Shown: positions 1-10,800 of the stretch, piece after piece | How the letters are laid out: each line of letters begins with the position of its first letter | Numbering within the stretch: position 1 is the first letter of the stretch | Assembly (NCBI GenBank): GCA_036897095.1 | Contig: JAYMSP010001618.1 | Coordinates: 1 to 30,321, forward strand | Direction of reading: 5' to 3' | Source of the DNA: Plantago elongata | Taxonomy: Eukaryota; Streptophyta; Magnoliopsida; Lamiales; Plantaginaceae | DNA length: 30,321 bases | Made by a program: the position numbers and the translations under genes | The notes under the pieces: generated by a model | Told to the model about the DNA's origin: nothing | What the model saw: only the letters and a program-made list of their open reading frames with translations | Database searches by the model: none

Positions 1-254
1 TATATATATATGTATATATATGTTTATTTATTTTTTATTATTTTATTTCTTTATTTCTTTATATTTTTTTTGCAGAATAATAGATTTCATCTTCATCATT
101 TAGTTTTTTCGTTTATTGTAAATTATAACATTACTTCTTATTATTTCTTGAATGAATTAATTTATTATTCAGTTATTACTTATGAAAAGTTAGTACTAGT
201 ATATATTAAAAATGAATTTTATCATATGATATAATAATTAAGGATTTGTTATTT

Positions 255-360
255 TCGACTGAAATTTAGTAAACTGAACTGAATTAAATTTAACTGAATT
301 GAACTAAAATAAGATATAAATTATAATTAAACCGAACTGAATTGAACTGAATTAATTTTC
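255..360 (+). repeat. CTGAA-rich dispersed repeat, copy 1
   Basis: Two blocks of degenerate CTGAA/TTGAA pentamers flank a core reading ATAAATTATAATTAA (about 315-329). The same order of pentamer block, ATAAATTATAA core, pentamer block and a closing ACTGAA-TTTT motif recurs at 1672-1775 (inverted), 6800-6915 and 7545-7660. That makes it a dispersed element rather than a simple satellite. Class unknown. Confidence 0.6.
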
Positions 361-1671
361 AAAATACAACACAACCTAAGATCACAATTTTGAAATAAAA
401 TTGAAACTCGTTGTAGATGCTCTATTGGTGCTTCCTTGCTTCCCCATTTCACTAATGCTCCTTCATTATGCTACTAGTTGTTGGGCTACTCTGTTTGAAA
501 GCCCAGAATGCTAAGCGCCATGGTAGTTCGTTTATTTCACTTCACCATCTTTGTAATTGGTCCAAGTGCTTGTTGACAGCGTCACTCACTTCTTACTTAT
601 GACGAATGTTTGACGATAAAGAAGGAAACAAAATAGAGCAAGAAATAGGGTCGAGCAATAATCTAGAACCAACAGCAAAATAGTATCAAGGACAGGACCT
701 ACACGCTCGCGGTAAAGGACCCCGGTCCCTACAACATGAAATGAAAAAGAATTATCGACTTTTCGCTATTAAACCTACCTGTCCTACTCCTTCCTCACAC
801 ATGAATTCATTAGACCGATCAATGTGTGTTCGTTTATAATCTTAATCACAACAATCTTTTTCAATGTTAATCATATAATAGCCACTTTTTATTTATTTTT
901 TATTATAGCTAAATGTCACAAGCTATAAATAAACGATTTCTTGTTGGCTATGATTGTGGTACAATCCATCGACAAACCTATTCCTACCAATTTACGATAT
1001 ATTGCTATTCTACATTCACCCCGACTAAGACATGCCAGCTAAAAGCTAGTAAATTCGTTCCTGGTCTCAGTTTAATTGTAGGTTCGCACGTTACGAGGTA
1101 AGAAACATTGCAAGTGGAACGAGAATGAGTTCATCAATTTGTATGAATGCCACCCAGGCACCCACATCAACATGATGACATAAACAGCAGCAATATTCGT
1201 TTCTTAGTTCACAATTGACCATGATTATTCATTTTGGATAGTTGGTTGAAGTTGAAGATGAGGTTTATATGTATGTTGTTTATTGTACTGGAGGACTGAA
1301 AGTAGATGAAAGGTTCTTAGAGAGTTTGATGATGTCCATCTCTCTCACTCACTGAAAAATATTCTCAGTCAGTTCTTGTTTCTTTCTCACTTCTGTACAA
1401 CATTCCATCTCCTCAGGACCAATTTATTTTCTTTTATTAGCCAGTCATAATTTAATAACAAAAATAGGAGAATTTTCCTGTGTTCACATAGGAATTTAGC
1501 ATCGGGATTCCTACTAAAATTTCAAGATCAAGTAAGAAATCTTGCTGAAAACGAGGAGTCAAACTTCTTGAATCATACTGGACAGTACTCACAAGTGACA
1601 CCTATGTATTTTAATTTAGTGATACTAATTTTGCATTATATTGATTTCATCTACTTCGGGTGTGTAATTTT

Positions 1672-1775
1672 AAATTGAAAATCAGTTCAGTTCCGTTTAA
1701 TTCAGTTCAGTTCAGCTCGATTTAGTTATAATTTACACCTTACTTCAGTCTAGTCCAGTTCAGTTTAATAAATAT
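1672..1775 (-). repeat. CTGAA-rich dispersed repeat, copy 2 (inverted)
   Basis: Read on the minus strand, this has CTGAA-type pentamers, then GTGTAAATTATAACTAA, then more pentamers ending in CTGAACTGATTTTC. It matches the order seen in the copies at 255, 6800 and 7545. It lies about 720 bases upstream of the first kinase CDS. Confidence 0.6.
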
Positions 1776-1913
1776 CAGTTGAAGGGAACACAAAATTCCT
1801 ATTTCATTCTTGGATTCACTTTACAATTACTTAACTTTATCATTTTTAACACTGAAGTTCGACTCAACTAAAATTCAAATTAAATAATTAAAATATTAAA
1901 CTTAATAATTATG

Positions 1914-2068
1914 AGTCAAACTCAATTTGAAACAAGAAATAATTGAACATGATCATGTCGCAAAGGTTTGCATTGAGCAAAACAGTCAACCATACAGCAC
2001 ATCAAGTCAATGCAGGCTGCTCATTCATACTCACACACATGTATGAATATTTAACATTTTTATAAAAA
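1914..2068 (+). promoter_or_regulatory. W-box cluster and putative TATA box upstream of kinase gene 1
   Basis: AGTCAA, the complement of the W-box TTGACT, occurs at 1914-1919, 1984-1989 and 2005-2010, all in the same orientation. A TATA-like TATAAAAA lies at 2061-2068, which would place transcription start near 2090-2100 and give a 5' leader of about 400 bases before the ATG at 2497. W-boxes bind WRKY factors, which fits an immune-type kinase. A pyrimidine tract ending in CTACAG at 2443-2448 could be the 3' end of a leader intron. The motifs are seen; their function is inferred. Confidence 0.4.
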
Positions 2069-2496
2069 CATAAATAATGGTGCATAAAATGCACACTAGT
2101 GGAACAAGTTGAAAACAAGACCATTGGCCGCCATTAATATCCATCCATCATCCTTCTCTCCCAACCTATTTCTCCTCATTATACTCCAAACCTACACCAT
2201 TTCTTCAACCTTCACTCACTCTCACAAACAACACAACCAACCCAAGAAAAGCAATTCATGGATACTTGCTGTCTTATGTGAAACCTTTCATAAAGGTGCA
2301 AGCTTTATCATTATTTCTCTCTTAATAGTTACTCCCATGTTGCAAAACTTCTTATTTTCCTTCTTTCCAGCTTGGTTTCACACTGGAACTTGATCTGCTT
2401 TGTTTGGTGTCTTTCTTGAATGTGTTTATGCTTTGCTGTTTCCTACAGAGTTTTGCTGGAATCAAGAAATTGGTCTGTTTTGTGCCTTTTCTTGCC

Positions 2497-4765
2497 ATGG
2501 GACTTTGTTTGAGTGCTAGTAATAGTATCAGTGATGAGACCCCAACTAATACAGGTAACTCTTCATCTTCTTTTTTTAGTACATAATGCTTGTAGCAAGC
2601 TTCAGTTTGTTTGATACTATCAGAAATTTGTTGTTTTTTTGAATTTTGATGATGAATTCATATACCATATAGTATTTATTTTGGAGAAATCATGGGAATT
2701 AGTCTGTGAAAGGCATTTTGTTTACCAAAAGCTTATTGTCTTGCAATTGAACAATGATGATGATGAATATGATTGATTCTTGATGACAATTGGTTAGTGA
2801 GAGGCAGATACTAATTTGCTGTTTTGATGAATCCAGGGACTAATCTGAGTCTCTCTAGGGGTCCATCATCGATTCCGCCTTCTCCGCGAACAGAGGGCGA
2901 AATCTTGCAATCTCCCAACTTGACCAGCTTTAGTTTCTCTGATCTCAAGACCTCGACACGTAATTTCCGCCCCGATAGTGTGCTCGGAGGAGGTGGATTC
3001 GGCTCCGTTTTTAAAGGTTGGGTTGATGAGACTTCTCTTACTGCTGCAAAACCAGGGACTGGCTTGGTTATTGCGGTAAAGAAACTGCATCAAGAAAGTT
3101 TTCAAGGACACAGGGAGTGGCTGGTAAGCTTAGTTTACGAAGCTTTACGTAATGCTTGAAATTTTCTGTGGCCAAGTCTGGTGCTAGACATAATTGATTA
3201 TTCATTAGTAAAATCTGACTTAGTTGGTGATTGGTGATTGGTGATAACTGATAATAACACTTGCTCATTGAATTGTTAGTTCTGAGGATCTAAATCAATT
3301 TCATTCGTCTTATAGGCGGAGGTGAACTACTTAGGCCAGTTTGCTCATCCTAATTTGGTGAAGTTGATCGGTTACTGCTTGGAGGATGATCAGAGGCTTT
3401 TGGTGTATGAGTTCATGCCTCGAGGGAGCTTAGAGAACCATCTCTTTCGAAGTGAGATTCTATCTTGATCAGCACAAGAGTTCAATGGAACAGACTCTGG
3501 GTGTTAGTATTAATCCACTATCTTCTTCTGCAGGGGGTTCATACTTCCAACCTCTCTCATGGAGTCATCGCCTTAAGGTTGCGCTTGGTGCTGCAAGAGG
3601 GCTTGCTTTTCTTCACAGTGCTGAAGCTAAAGTCATTTACAGAGACTTCAAAACTGCTAATATATTACTCGACTCGGTATTCATCTTTTTCGTTTAAATA
3701 CTCATCATTTTCGCTCTGTCATTTGCTGTGATGTCCTAAATCTGTTATGCAATCCTCCGATATATTGCTTAATTTGTCATAATTCTTGTCTTCCGATTTA
3801 ACAGAACTACAATGCCAAGCTTTCTGATTTCGGGTTGGCAAAGGATGGTCCAACTGGGGATAAAAGCCATGTGTCGACCAGAGTCATGGGAACCTACGGA
3901 TATGCAGCTCCAGAATATCTAGCTACCGGTATGTATTATCTTCCACCATTATGATTCTTTTTGCACATACTTTTGCTTTACAATGGTCCTACTGAATTAT
4001 CTCTCATAAAAAAGAGAAAGACTGGTTTCGTGTTCGAGTCGTAATTTGCTTCCTAAGCAAGAACCATGAACATATAACAAGTGCCTGTCAATTTTAAGCC
4101 ACTTTTGGACAAAGTTGAAAGGATAGTTTCCTTTTCTATCTTATTGATTGCGAGCTGTATTCTTTAATCCGAGTGACACATTGTCTAACCTTTGTTAGTA
4201 TGTGCCTTATTTTGACAAGTCCTAAATAATAGTATTACTTATTACTGTCATTTGCTCTTTGTACCTTAAAGGCTTAGGAAACTTACAATTTTACAATTGT
4301 CACTGATAGTAAATTTCCAATATTTTGGGATCAGGTCACTTGACTGCCAAAAGCGATGTCTACAGTTACGGTGTTGTGCTCCTAGAAATGTTGTCGGGAA
4401 GGAGAGCAATCGACAAGAACAGACCATCTGGCGAGCACAAGCTTGTAGAATGGGCCAAACCATACCTGGCAAACAAACGCAAGGTCTTCCGCATCATGGA
4501 CAATCGGCTAGAAGGCCAATACAGCATGGATATTGCACAGAAGATAGCTAACGTTGCTTTGCGATGCATATCTCTAGAGCCAAAGTTAAGGCCCACAATG
4601 GACGACATAGTTAAGGAACTGGAGCACCTACAGGACTTGAGCAGAGCAGAAAACAACCAGGAAAGGTCCCGCAACCGTGCTAGGCATCGCAGACGAAGTG
4701 CAAATGATGCTAGCGACAGAGTCGCAGACGATGGCTATCCGAGGCCTTCGACTCCGCTTCAGTAA
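2497..4765 (+). CDS. PBL: Receptor-like cytoplasmic kinase RLCK-VII, APK1/PBL9-11 type
   Basis: Serine/threonine kinase of the BIK1/PBL group, which relays signals from plasma-membrane receptors, chiefly pattern-triggered immunity. Exons are 2497-2554, 2837-3123, 3316-3451, 3534-3676, 3805-3928 and 4335-4765; all introns are GT-AG, giving 392 residues. The start was chosen because the protein then begins MGLCLSA, with Gly2 for N-myristoylation and Cys4 for palmitoylation, implying membrane anchoring. Visible motifs are the glycine loop 70-75 (GGGGFG, where relatives usually have Glu second), catalytic Lys101, alpha-C Glu117, YRD 196-198, DFG 216-218, the activation segment with [14 protein letters not shown] to 245, and a basic tail ending YPRPSTPLQ, typical of the APK1/NAK clade. 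Key residues are intact. An upstream in-frame ATG at 2437 would bury the acylation site, so it was rejected. The exact ortholog within PBL9/10/11 cannot be fixed. Confidence 0.93.
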
Positions 4766-6315
4766 TTATACGCTGACACATGCCAGTTTGTATAGTTGTG
4801 GTTGGCTAATATATACATACAGAGAATCAACAACTGGTGGAACATGTTCAATACATGTGATCTTGATTCAAGAAAAGCTAAATGTAGATTATTTTGTGGT
4901 GACAACAGTTTTAGCCTTGAAATGTATGTCCTTGTTGTTCATGATGCATGTTGTTAGGACCTTTATTTGTTTATAATAACACCATTTCACTTTCAGTTCA
5001 GATATGGAGTGGACCAATGAATCATAGGTCACCACTTTCCTATCCATTACTACACAGATGTTGATGGCTGGTTCAACTACACTTTGTTTAATACTTTACA
5101 TAAATGAGAAGACAATAGAAAGTAAGGTTCATATAATAATATTGTAGTTTACTTTATTGCAAGTTGTGGTATAAAATTAGAGTCAGCTATCCAAAGAAGT
5201 TTAGACAATATAATAAAGTAAACACACCAATTAACCAAAAAAAGGTATATTTGGGAGTTATCCATTAGGCTCTAATGATAATTACCACCATGACTCTTAG
5301 CTACCTCATATATACTACCTATTATTAATTGAATTGCATCACGTTATAAAATCCTTAGTTTGAACGTGACTTAGTTAAAAGCTCGTAACATTATAATATA
5401 ATTTTATTAAATATTTAAGTAGCGAATTCAATCATTTTTTTTTTTAAATACCTATGCTAAATCGAAATGAACTGTTCAAAATTAAAAATCAAACTGAGGA
5501 GAGCATAATAATACGCACTTCATGAATATTCAAAATCCAACATTGCCATGTAAATCCACTCCGGTAATGAAGTATATTTTAAAGTTTAAACTTAGAGTTA
5601 TGGTTGATATTAACTACATATAACATTATCTAGTAAATGCCCCATCTTCCAAGAAACTTGCCGGATGAGGCTTGGTATGGGAGGTGGATACATCACTGCT
5701 AGTTGATTGTATTTTGGCCTTGTACTCAGTTGATTTGGCATGGACTATCTCTCAAAATGGTCCATTCTCCACTTGTTTCCACCACGGACAAGAGAAGAAG
5801 GGACTTGTGAGTAGTTATGCAAAGGGACATGGGTATTTTGTCAAATGAGAGAAACAATACTAGACTACTTGTATAAGTTTCCTGGCTTTTAGTTCACTGG
5901 ATGAGGGAAGCAAGATGTGCTTGAATATATCGAGGATTGACAACCGCGTTCCAAATATCCAAAGAAAAATTTGATTAATCAGGTAGAAATTGATCGGACA
6001 ATACAAATCTTGCTTATCTAAACTGGCAGTGTCTCGATTTATAGTACTGTTTTTCATTTATTTCTCGGCACCTTTTTTTAAAAAATCTTTTTCAATATTT
6101 AGTCAAATTATCATCAAATAGTTCCTCATTCATTATATCGAATTAAATGACATTGGAAACACGTGTCTACCTCAACATCTCATCAGACACATGACATATA
6201 GACAAACAACAATGTCTCAACGTTCGAAGAGATCGTACATGAATTTGCAATTTAAAATTTTCTATTTTCAAAATTTAAAATATATTTCATAATGATATTG
6301 AAATTGTGAAATATG
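4766..6315. other. 3' flank of kinase gene 1 and AT-rich intergenic DNA
   Basis: The first 200 bases are probably 3' UTR of the kinase gene. Beyond that the sequence is AT-rich, with stop codons in all frames at short spacing. No gene, RNA or clear terminal-repeat element was recognised. Confidence 0.5.
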
Positions 6316-7014
6316 TTATTATTTTTCTATTGATTTTTATGCAGTCATTTATGTATGTAAAATTGGGCTAAACAATTTTTAGTTGAGCTCTTTTTTAACA
6401 TGTACTGTATATTATATTTTTGAAATATGACATTCTAGAGAATCTAGCCATATTGACTACAAAATTTATGGGTAAATAAGTCTAGATTTATCGTTCAATT
6501 TAATAATATTTTCTTTTTTAAAATTAATTTTATCAATGAAACTCAATGAAATTCAAAGATACATTTCACATCAAATTTTGTCTATGTGGCTGATCAGTAA
6601 GTCCAGTGTTAAAGGGTGACATTCACAAATGTTTGAGACGGGAGTGGCTGAGTTTGCTTATAGCATATGATCTGGTTGGAATCTTTCACTTTTTCAGCAG
6701 AAGCCTATTTGATTTAGCTGAAATTAAAAGTGTGATTATACTTTGTTTAATTCGACGGAGGTCTTATATCCTTGATTTAAACCTCATGTTGATAATTTGC
6801 TTTGGGGTAAAACTGAATTAAACTAAACTGAACTGAAGTAATGTATAAATTATGACTAAGCAGAGTTGAGCGAAATTGCACTGAATGGAATTGAACTGAA
6901 GTGATTTTAAGTTTTAGAGAACAAAGCCCAATTTCACATAGGTTGTGTTTTGGATTTGGTGATACGGATAGTGTGGACTTTGGTTGACTGATGTACTAAG
7001 TTCAAAAAAAATAT
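6316..7014. repeat. Tandem large repeat, unit 1
   Basis: About 700 bases repeated directly at 7026-7765 at an offset near 710. Matching anchors include ATTTTTCTATTGATTTTT at 6321 and 7031, GTGGCTGATCAGTAAG at about 6586 and 7320, GTGTGATTATACTTTG at about 6730 and 7460, and ATACGGATAGTGTG at about 6962 and 7719. Small indels and substitutions separate the copies, so the duplication is not recent. Each unit contains one copy of the CTGAA-rich repeat (6800-6915 here). The 71-codon frame at 6606 is shared only in part with the other copy and shows no known domain. Confidence 0.8.
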
Positions 7015-7025
7015 TTAAAAATTAA

Positions 7026-7765
7026 TTATCATTTTTCTATTGATTTTTTATGCAATCATTTATGTATGCAGAATTGGGCCATAAACAAATTTTCAAAATT
7101 ACCATAAGCTGAGCTCTTTTTTTAACATGTATTGTGCATTATATTTTTTAGATATGACATTCTATAATCTAGAGAATTGGACCATATTGACTACAAAAAT
7201 TATGGGTAAATAAGTCTAGATTTATCGTTCAATCTAATAATGTTTTCTTTTTTAAAATTAATTTTATCAATGGAAATCCACGAAATTTAAATATACATTC
7301 CACATCAAATTTTGAATATGTGGCTGATCAGTAAGGCCAATGTTAAAGGGTGGCGTTCACATATGTTCGAGGCGGGGTGGCTCAGTTTGCCTTATAGCAT
7401 ATGGTCTAGTTGGATCTTTCACTTTTTCAATAGAAGTCTATTTGATTTAGCTGAAATTAAAAGTGTGATTATACTTTGTTTAATTCGACGGAGGTTTTAT
7501 ATCCTTGATTTAAATCTCATGTTGATGAATTGATTTGGGGTTAACTGATCTGAATTGAATTGGATTAAACTGAATTAAACTAAACTGAATTGAAGTAATG
7601 TATAAATTATAATTAAGCAGAACTGAGCTAAATTGCACTTAATGAAACTGAACTGAAGTGATTTTAAGTCTTAGAGAATATAGCTCAATTTTGCATAGGT
7701 TGTGTTTTGGATTTTGTAATACGGATAGTGTGAATTTCGGTTGACTGTTGTACTAAGTTCTAAAA
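7026..7765. repeat. Tandem large repeat, unit 2
   Basis: Second copy of the unit at 6316-7014, slightly longer because of insertions around 7080-7110 and 7540-7560. It carries its own CTGAA-rich block at 7545-7660 around the ATAAATTATAATTAA core. No coding capacity is conserved between the two units. Confidence 0.8.
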
Positions 7766-8710
7766 AATAAAAATTCTTTAATACATTTATATTTATTTTA
7801 ATGATATAATAATTTATTTAATTAAAATATTGTTCGGAGTTATATAGATAAATTTATATGTGACTCAATAAAAACTATATATATACTATGCGGTTAAAAT
7901 ACTAAAATTAAATAGTGAAGACAAAATATACATTTACACAATTAAATACTTATTTAAAATTTATATCTTATTTTAATGAATAATTGACATTTATGGATTC
8001 GTTTTATCGTAATAAATCAAAATATATATTCAAATTTATGAATTTTTTATTTTAGTATGTAAATAATTTATTTAGTTAATATTATCTATATAATATTAGT
8101 GTCTATGAATTCGTATTACCATTATTTGCTAATAAATCATAAGTCTATTTGCATTTTCGTGAAAATTTTGAATGTTGCTCTTAAACTTGTAAATTAGGTA
8201 TCTTCAGCTGGTCTGATTGGTGTGTTGTATTGGGGAAGAACACTATGGACTATGATCTATGGGTCTATCTTGCATTTTGGCCTTTTGGGCCAATTTACTA
8301 TCTAGTCCAGACCGAAATAAAATTAAGTCCAATATGGTAATTAGGTACAAAACAATTCATAATAAAATGTTCAATTCCACTTATTTTCTACAATATGTGA
8401 TGACTTCATCCAAAACCCAGAAGTCAACATATGATTGTCCGAGCATAATGTGTGTGAAATCCCAAGACATTATATTTTTGCAGCGCGAAGTGCATTCGCG
8501 TTAGATGCAACATAGAATATTCATATACGCTTATTACTCCAAAGAGTAATGGAAAAATAATAATTCCTAGTTATTAAAATTGTGTGCAAACCACTTAGTA
8601 TATTATAATTTATTGGTATGTAGTGATAATTTTAGTCCGTGCTAATTATAATCTTAATTTATAATGTTAATTATATAAAGTTGTGTATAGTCGAGTTTTT
8701 TCTTCATTTA
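7766..8710. other. AT-rich intergenic DNA
   Basis: Very AT-rich from 7766 to about 8130, then somewhat more balanced. Short open frames such as the one at 8259 have no recognisable family. I see nothing specific here. Confidence 0.5.
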
Positions 8711-8900
8711 ACTAATAGTGTGAGAAGTTGGGCTTACATGTTATCTAAGTAAACTAGAAAAGGCTGCAGTTGGATCTGCAGTAGGAGTCCCCCATCACTT
8801 GAGAAGCTTAATCTCATAGTAGGACATGGCTGGTAGATGTTTACACAACATAACATAACGGTATCAAGCCATGTTCCAGAAAAACTGGCTTGCGCCAAAC
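8711..8900. mobile_element. Possible decayed LTR/TRIM-type retroelement piece
   Basis: The stretch contains GGAGTCCCCCATCACTTGAG (about 8784-8803), close to the AGTCCCACATC block common in plant TRIM LTRs. About 70 bases later comes ACGGTATCAAGCCATGTTCC (about 8869-8888), resembling the TGGTATCAGAGC initiator-methionine primer-binding site that follows many plant LTRs. I did not find a second LTR copy or any gag/pol frame in the window, so a solo or decayed remnant is the most that can be said. Confidence 0.35.
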
Positions 8901-10200
8901 GGCCCTGGTAAGGCTAACACTACCCATTATTTTACTCACATGATACTACTTAAGCAATGGATTATAACCACTTAACATGACTTATACGAGAAAGCAGATT
9001 TTAATTAACATTGTCAGCATGTATAGCCCGTCACAACATGAAGTCGCAAATAATACTAAGTTTAGTGTCACAGGAGCACTAGACTAGTTCGCCTCGATAT
9101 TAACTAGTAAGCATTACTATTAGAGTACTTAAATGTGTATGAAGAGTGTAGTAGAGAGTTAGTAAATTTGCAAGAACACTCGTGTCTTTGCTTGATAGTT
9201 CAAAATGGGGTGGCAAATGACATATTCATACATGCATCTAAATCTTTTGGAGAAGAATGGTTATCCTTCTTGTTAATTTTGTGCCTACATCTTTCTACTA
9301 CTTTCATTCTCTACAAACTTCTATGTGTCTACTATTTACATGAACTTTTTAGAGGATTTTACATCTTCATGAATTTGTGAATCTTCTAAATAATCTCCAA
9401 GGACTTGGGTCCTCAAAATATTGAGCTTGGACCGCAAGGAAATTGGGTCGTGACATTAGGCCCTCATAATGTGTTCTATTTGCACTTCGGAGGTGATTGG
9501 TTAGGATAAAAATTAAAGAAAAAGTGCAGAATTTAAGGGTTGACTATACAATTCGTGAAGACCGGTAAAAACGGAACTTGCAATTGCGAATATCCCAGCC
9601 ACCCGCATCAATAGGCCTGCACTTACAAACCCGGGTTTCACAACAAAATCAAATGTCAACTCATTGTTGACATTTGAATTTTTGTGCTACTCCGTTTCCT
9701 GATACCAATCCCAGTTGTGCCAAGGAGGAAATCTAAAACCACAAATTTTATCACATCTGCAATTTGATAAGCAAGGGCTTAAATCTACCCAACTTACTCT
9801 CTTTCTTTAAACAATAAATGTGATCCGAATTCCAATTTATTAATTATGAATGAAACGTCTTACCAATTAAGCTGCACAACTTAATTGTAAATTCATTTGC
9901 AAGTTTACCAATTACTCACTGCCTATGAATATCTATCATGCAAGAAATTTTTGAGTTTTCAATATTGTTTGCCGGCCATTGGTGTCCTTAAGTAAAGTTT
10001 TCATTGCAACTCAATTTAAGAAACCAGCAAATCAGTGTACCAACTACCAACTCCAGTTCTGTAATGCTGTAATGGTTTCAAGATAGTATGTAAGTGTATA
10101 TCATGATCAACATGCATCAATAAATCAGAGTATCCATGTGCAACTGAATTAAGTAGCAATTACATACCAAATCATTAAAATCATTACAAACATACTATAC
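8901..10200. other. Gene-poor interval with a decayed reading frame and a hairpin
   Basis: No intact gene is supported. A minus-strand open frame of 57 codons (9686 down to 9513) contains a hydrophobic stretch (VKPGFVSAGLLMRVAGIFAI) that reads like a membrane segment, faintly like the tail of plant DUF1218 proteins. It has no start and no clear splice partners. A minus-strand TGGTATCAG at 9699-9707 resembles another primer-binding site. The stretch 9780-10200 shows nothing recognisable apart from being the 3' flank of the TSP9 gene. Confidence 0.3.
9649..9677. repeat. Perfect 12-bp inverted repeat with 5-base loop
   Basis: TCAAATGTCAAC (9649-9660) is followed by TCATT and then its exact complement GTTGACATTTGA (9666-9677). 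The stem has no mismatch. Each arm also contains a W-box core (TTGAC or GTCAA). There is no T-run on either side, so it does not look like a terminator. It may be a miniature palindrome left by an element. Confidence 0.7.
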
Positions 10201-10224
10201 CAAAGAAGAGTTCAATGCTCTCTC

Positions 10225-10527
10225 TCATTTCTTCGCAAAGAGTCCACCAAGATCAAACCCACCATTACCCTTCTTCTTGGCCGGTGGAGGCACCACGGCG
10301 GAGGTCTTACTGCGGCTGGTGGTTCCGGTGCTCTTTTCCTCGACCTTCTTCAAGATGGGATCAGTCTCATAGAACTGATCCTCCTTGGCTATTTTCCCCA
10401 AGATAAAGTCCAAAAAGCTCTTCTCTTCACTTCCACCTGGGGAAGATTTTGCTGCTGTAGCTGATAGTCTCACTACTCTCCTCTGAGGAGTAACAACTGG
10501 AGCAAGGAACAGGTTCAAAGCAGACAT
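10225..10527 (-). CDS. TSP9: Thylakoid soluble phosphoprotein TSP9
   Basis: Small intronless gene, 100 residues. TSP9 is a plant-specific, mostly disordered chloroplast protein that sits at the stromal face of thylakoids, contacts light-harvesting and photosystem II complexes, and is threonine-phosphorylated in light. The first ~25 residues (rich in Ser/Ala/Arg/Val) look like a transit peptide. The mature part has the conserved EEKSFLDFILGKIAKEDQFY block (34-53), the ETDPILKK segment (54-61), a Ser/Thr stretch (66-76) with candidate phosphothreonines, and a PPPAKKKGNGGF..GGLFAKK tail. The ATG at 10527 was preferred over one 15 codons upstream because that extension (HFLILNNLRKQKK) looks like translated leader and the chosen ATG has an A-rich context. 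Identification rests on recall of the family, mainly the ETDP and GGLFAKK motifs. Confidence 0.85.
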   Translation of the reverse strand: MSALNLFLAPVVTPQRRVVRLSATAAKSSPGGSEEKSFLDFILGKIAKEDQFYETDPILKKVEEKSTGTTSRSKTSAVVPPPAKKKGNGGFDLGGLFAKK

Positions 10528-10583
10528 TTTTTTCTGTTTTCTTAAGTTGTTAAGAATCAAGAAATGAACCAAGTCTTGTGTGT

Positions 10584-10800
10584 GATATAAAAGTGTGGTT
10601 GCTTTGTTAAGATGTTATCTTTTGTGTAAGGGAAATGCTGTGAAGAGTATTACTTGACGTGTTTCTAGCACAAGCAAGCCACAAGTATATTATCTTCATT
10701 CCCCTTTTAATTGAAAAAGAAAATATATTTGTAGTTCAAGGTTGAATAAACATAAACCAACCATATGATATGTTTGGTTTGGTCACAAGTTGTACACGTG
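10584..10800 (-). promoter_or_regulatory. Putative light-responsive promoter of TSP9
   Basis: Read on the minus strand, a TATA-like TTTATATC lies at about 10585-10593, some 60 bases upstream of the ATG. A GATAA I-box lies at 10615-10619. An ACGT-core motif (TGACGTGT on the plus strand) lies at 10655-10662, and a palindromic G-box CACGTG at 10795-10800. G-box plus I-box combinations are typical of light-regulated photosynthesis genes. The motifs are seen; activity is inferred. Confidence 0.45.

Larger units (their letters stand above)
1..1900. other. AT-rich intergenic region
   Basis: No supported gene. It opens with a TA/TATG microsatellite (1-22). Two copies of a CTGAA-rich repeat lie at about 255-360 and 1672-1775 and are listed separately. 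The stretch 400-1650 is mostly single-copy-looking and holds only short random reading frames, the longest an ATG frame of 62 codons at 913, with no recognisable domain and no splice-linked neighbours. Nothing RNA-like was recognised. Confidence 0.6.

Noticed and set aside
913..1101. 62-codon open frame
   Set aside because: No domain, no splice partners and no codon pattern distinguishing it from random AT-rich sequence.
2109..2393. 94-codon open frame before kinase 1
   Set aside because: It lies in the probable 5' leader of the kinase and has no recognisable domain; at most an upstream open frame.
2404..2496. Upstream extension of the first kinase exon
   Set aside because: It is in frame but would put a hydrophobic 31-residue piece before MGLCLSA and hide the conserved acylation site; a CTACAG at 2448 suggests an intron end inside it.
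10215..10406. Plus-strand open frame over TSP9
   Set aside because: Antisense shadow of the TSP9 coding frame, which has clear family motifs.
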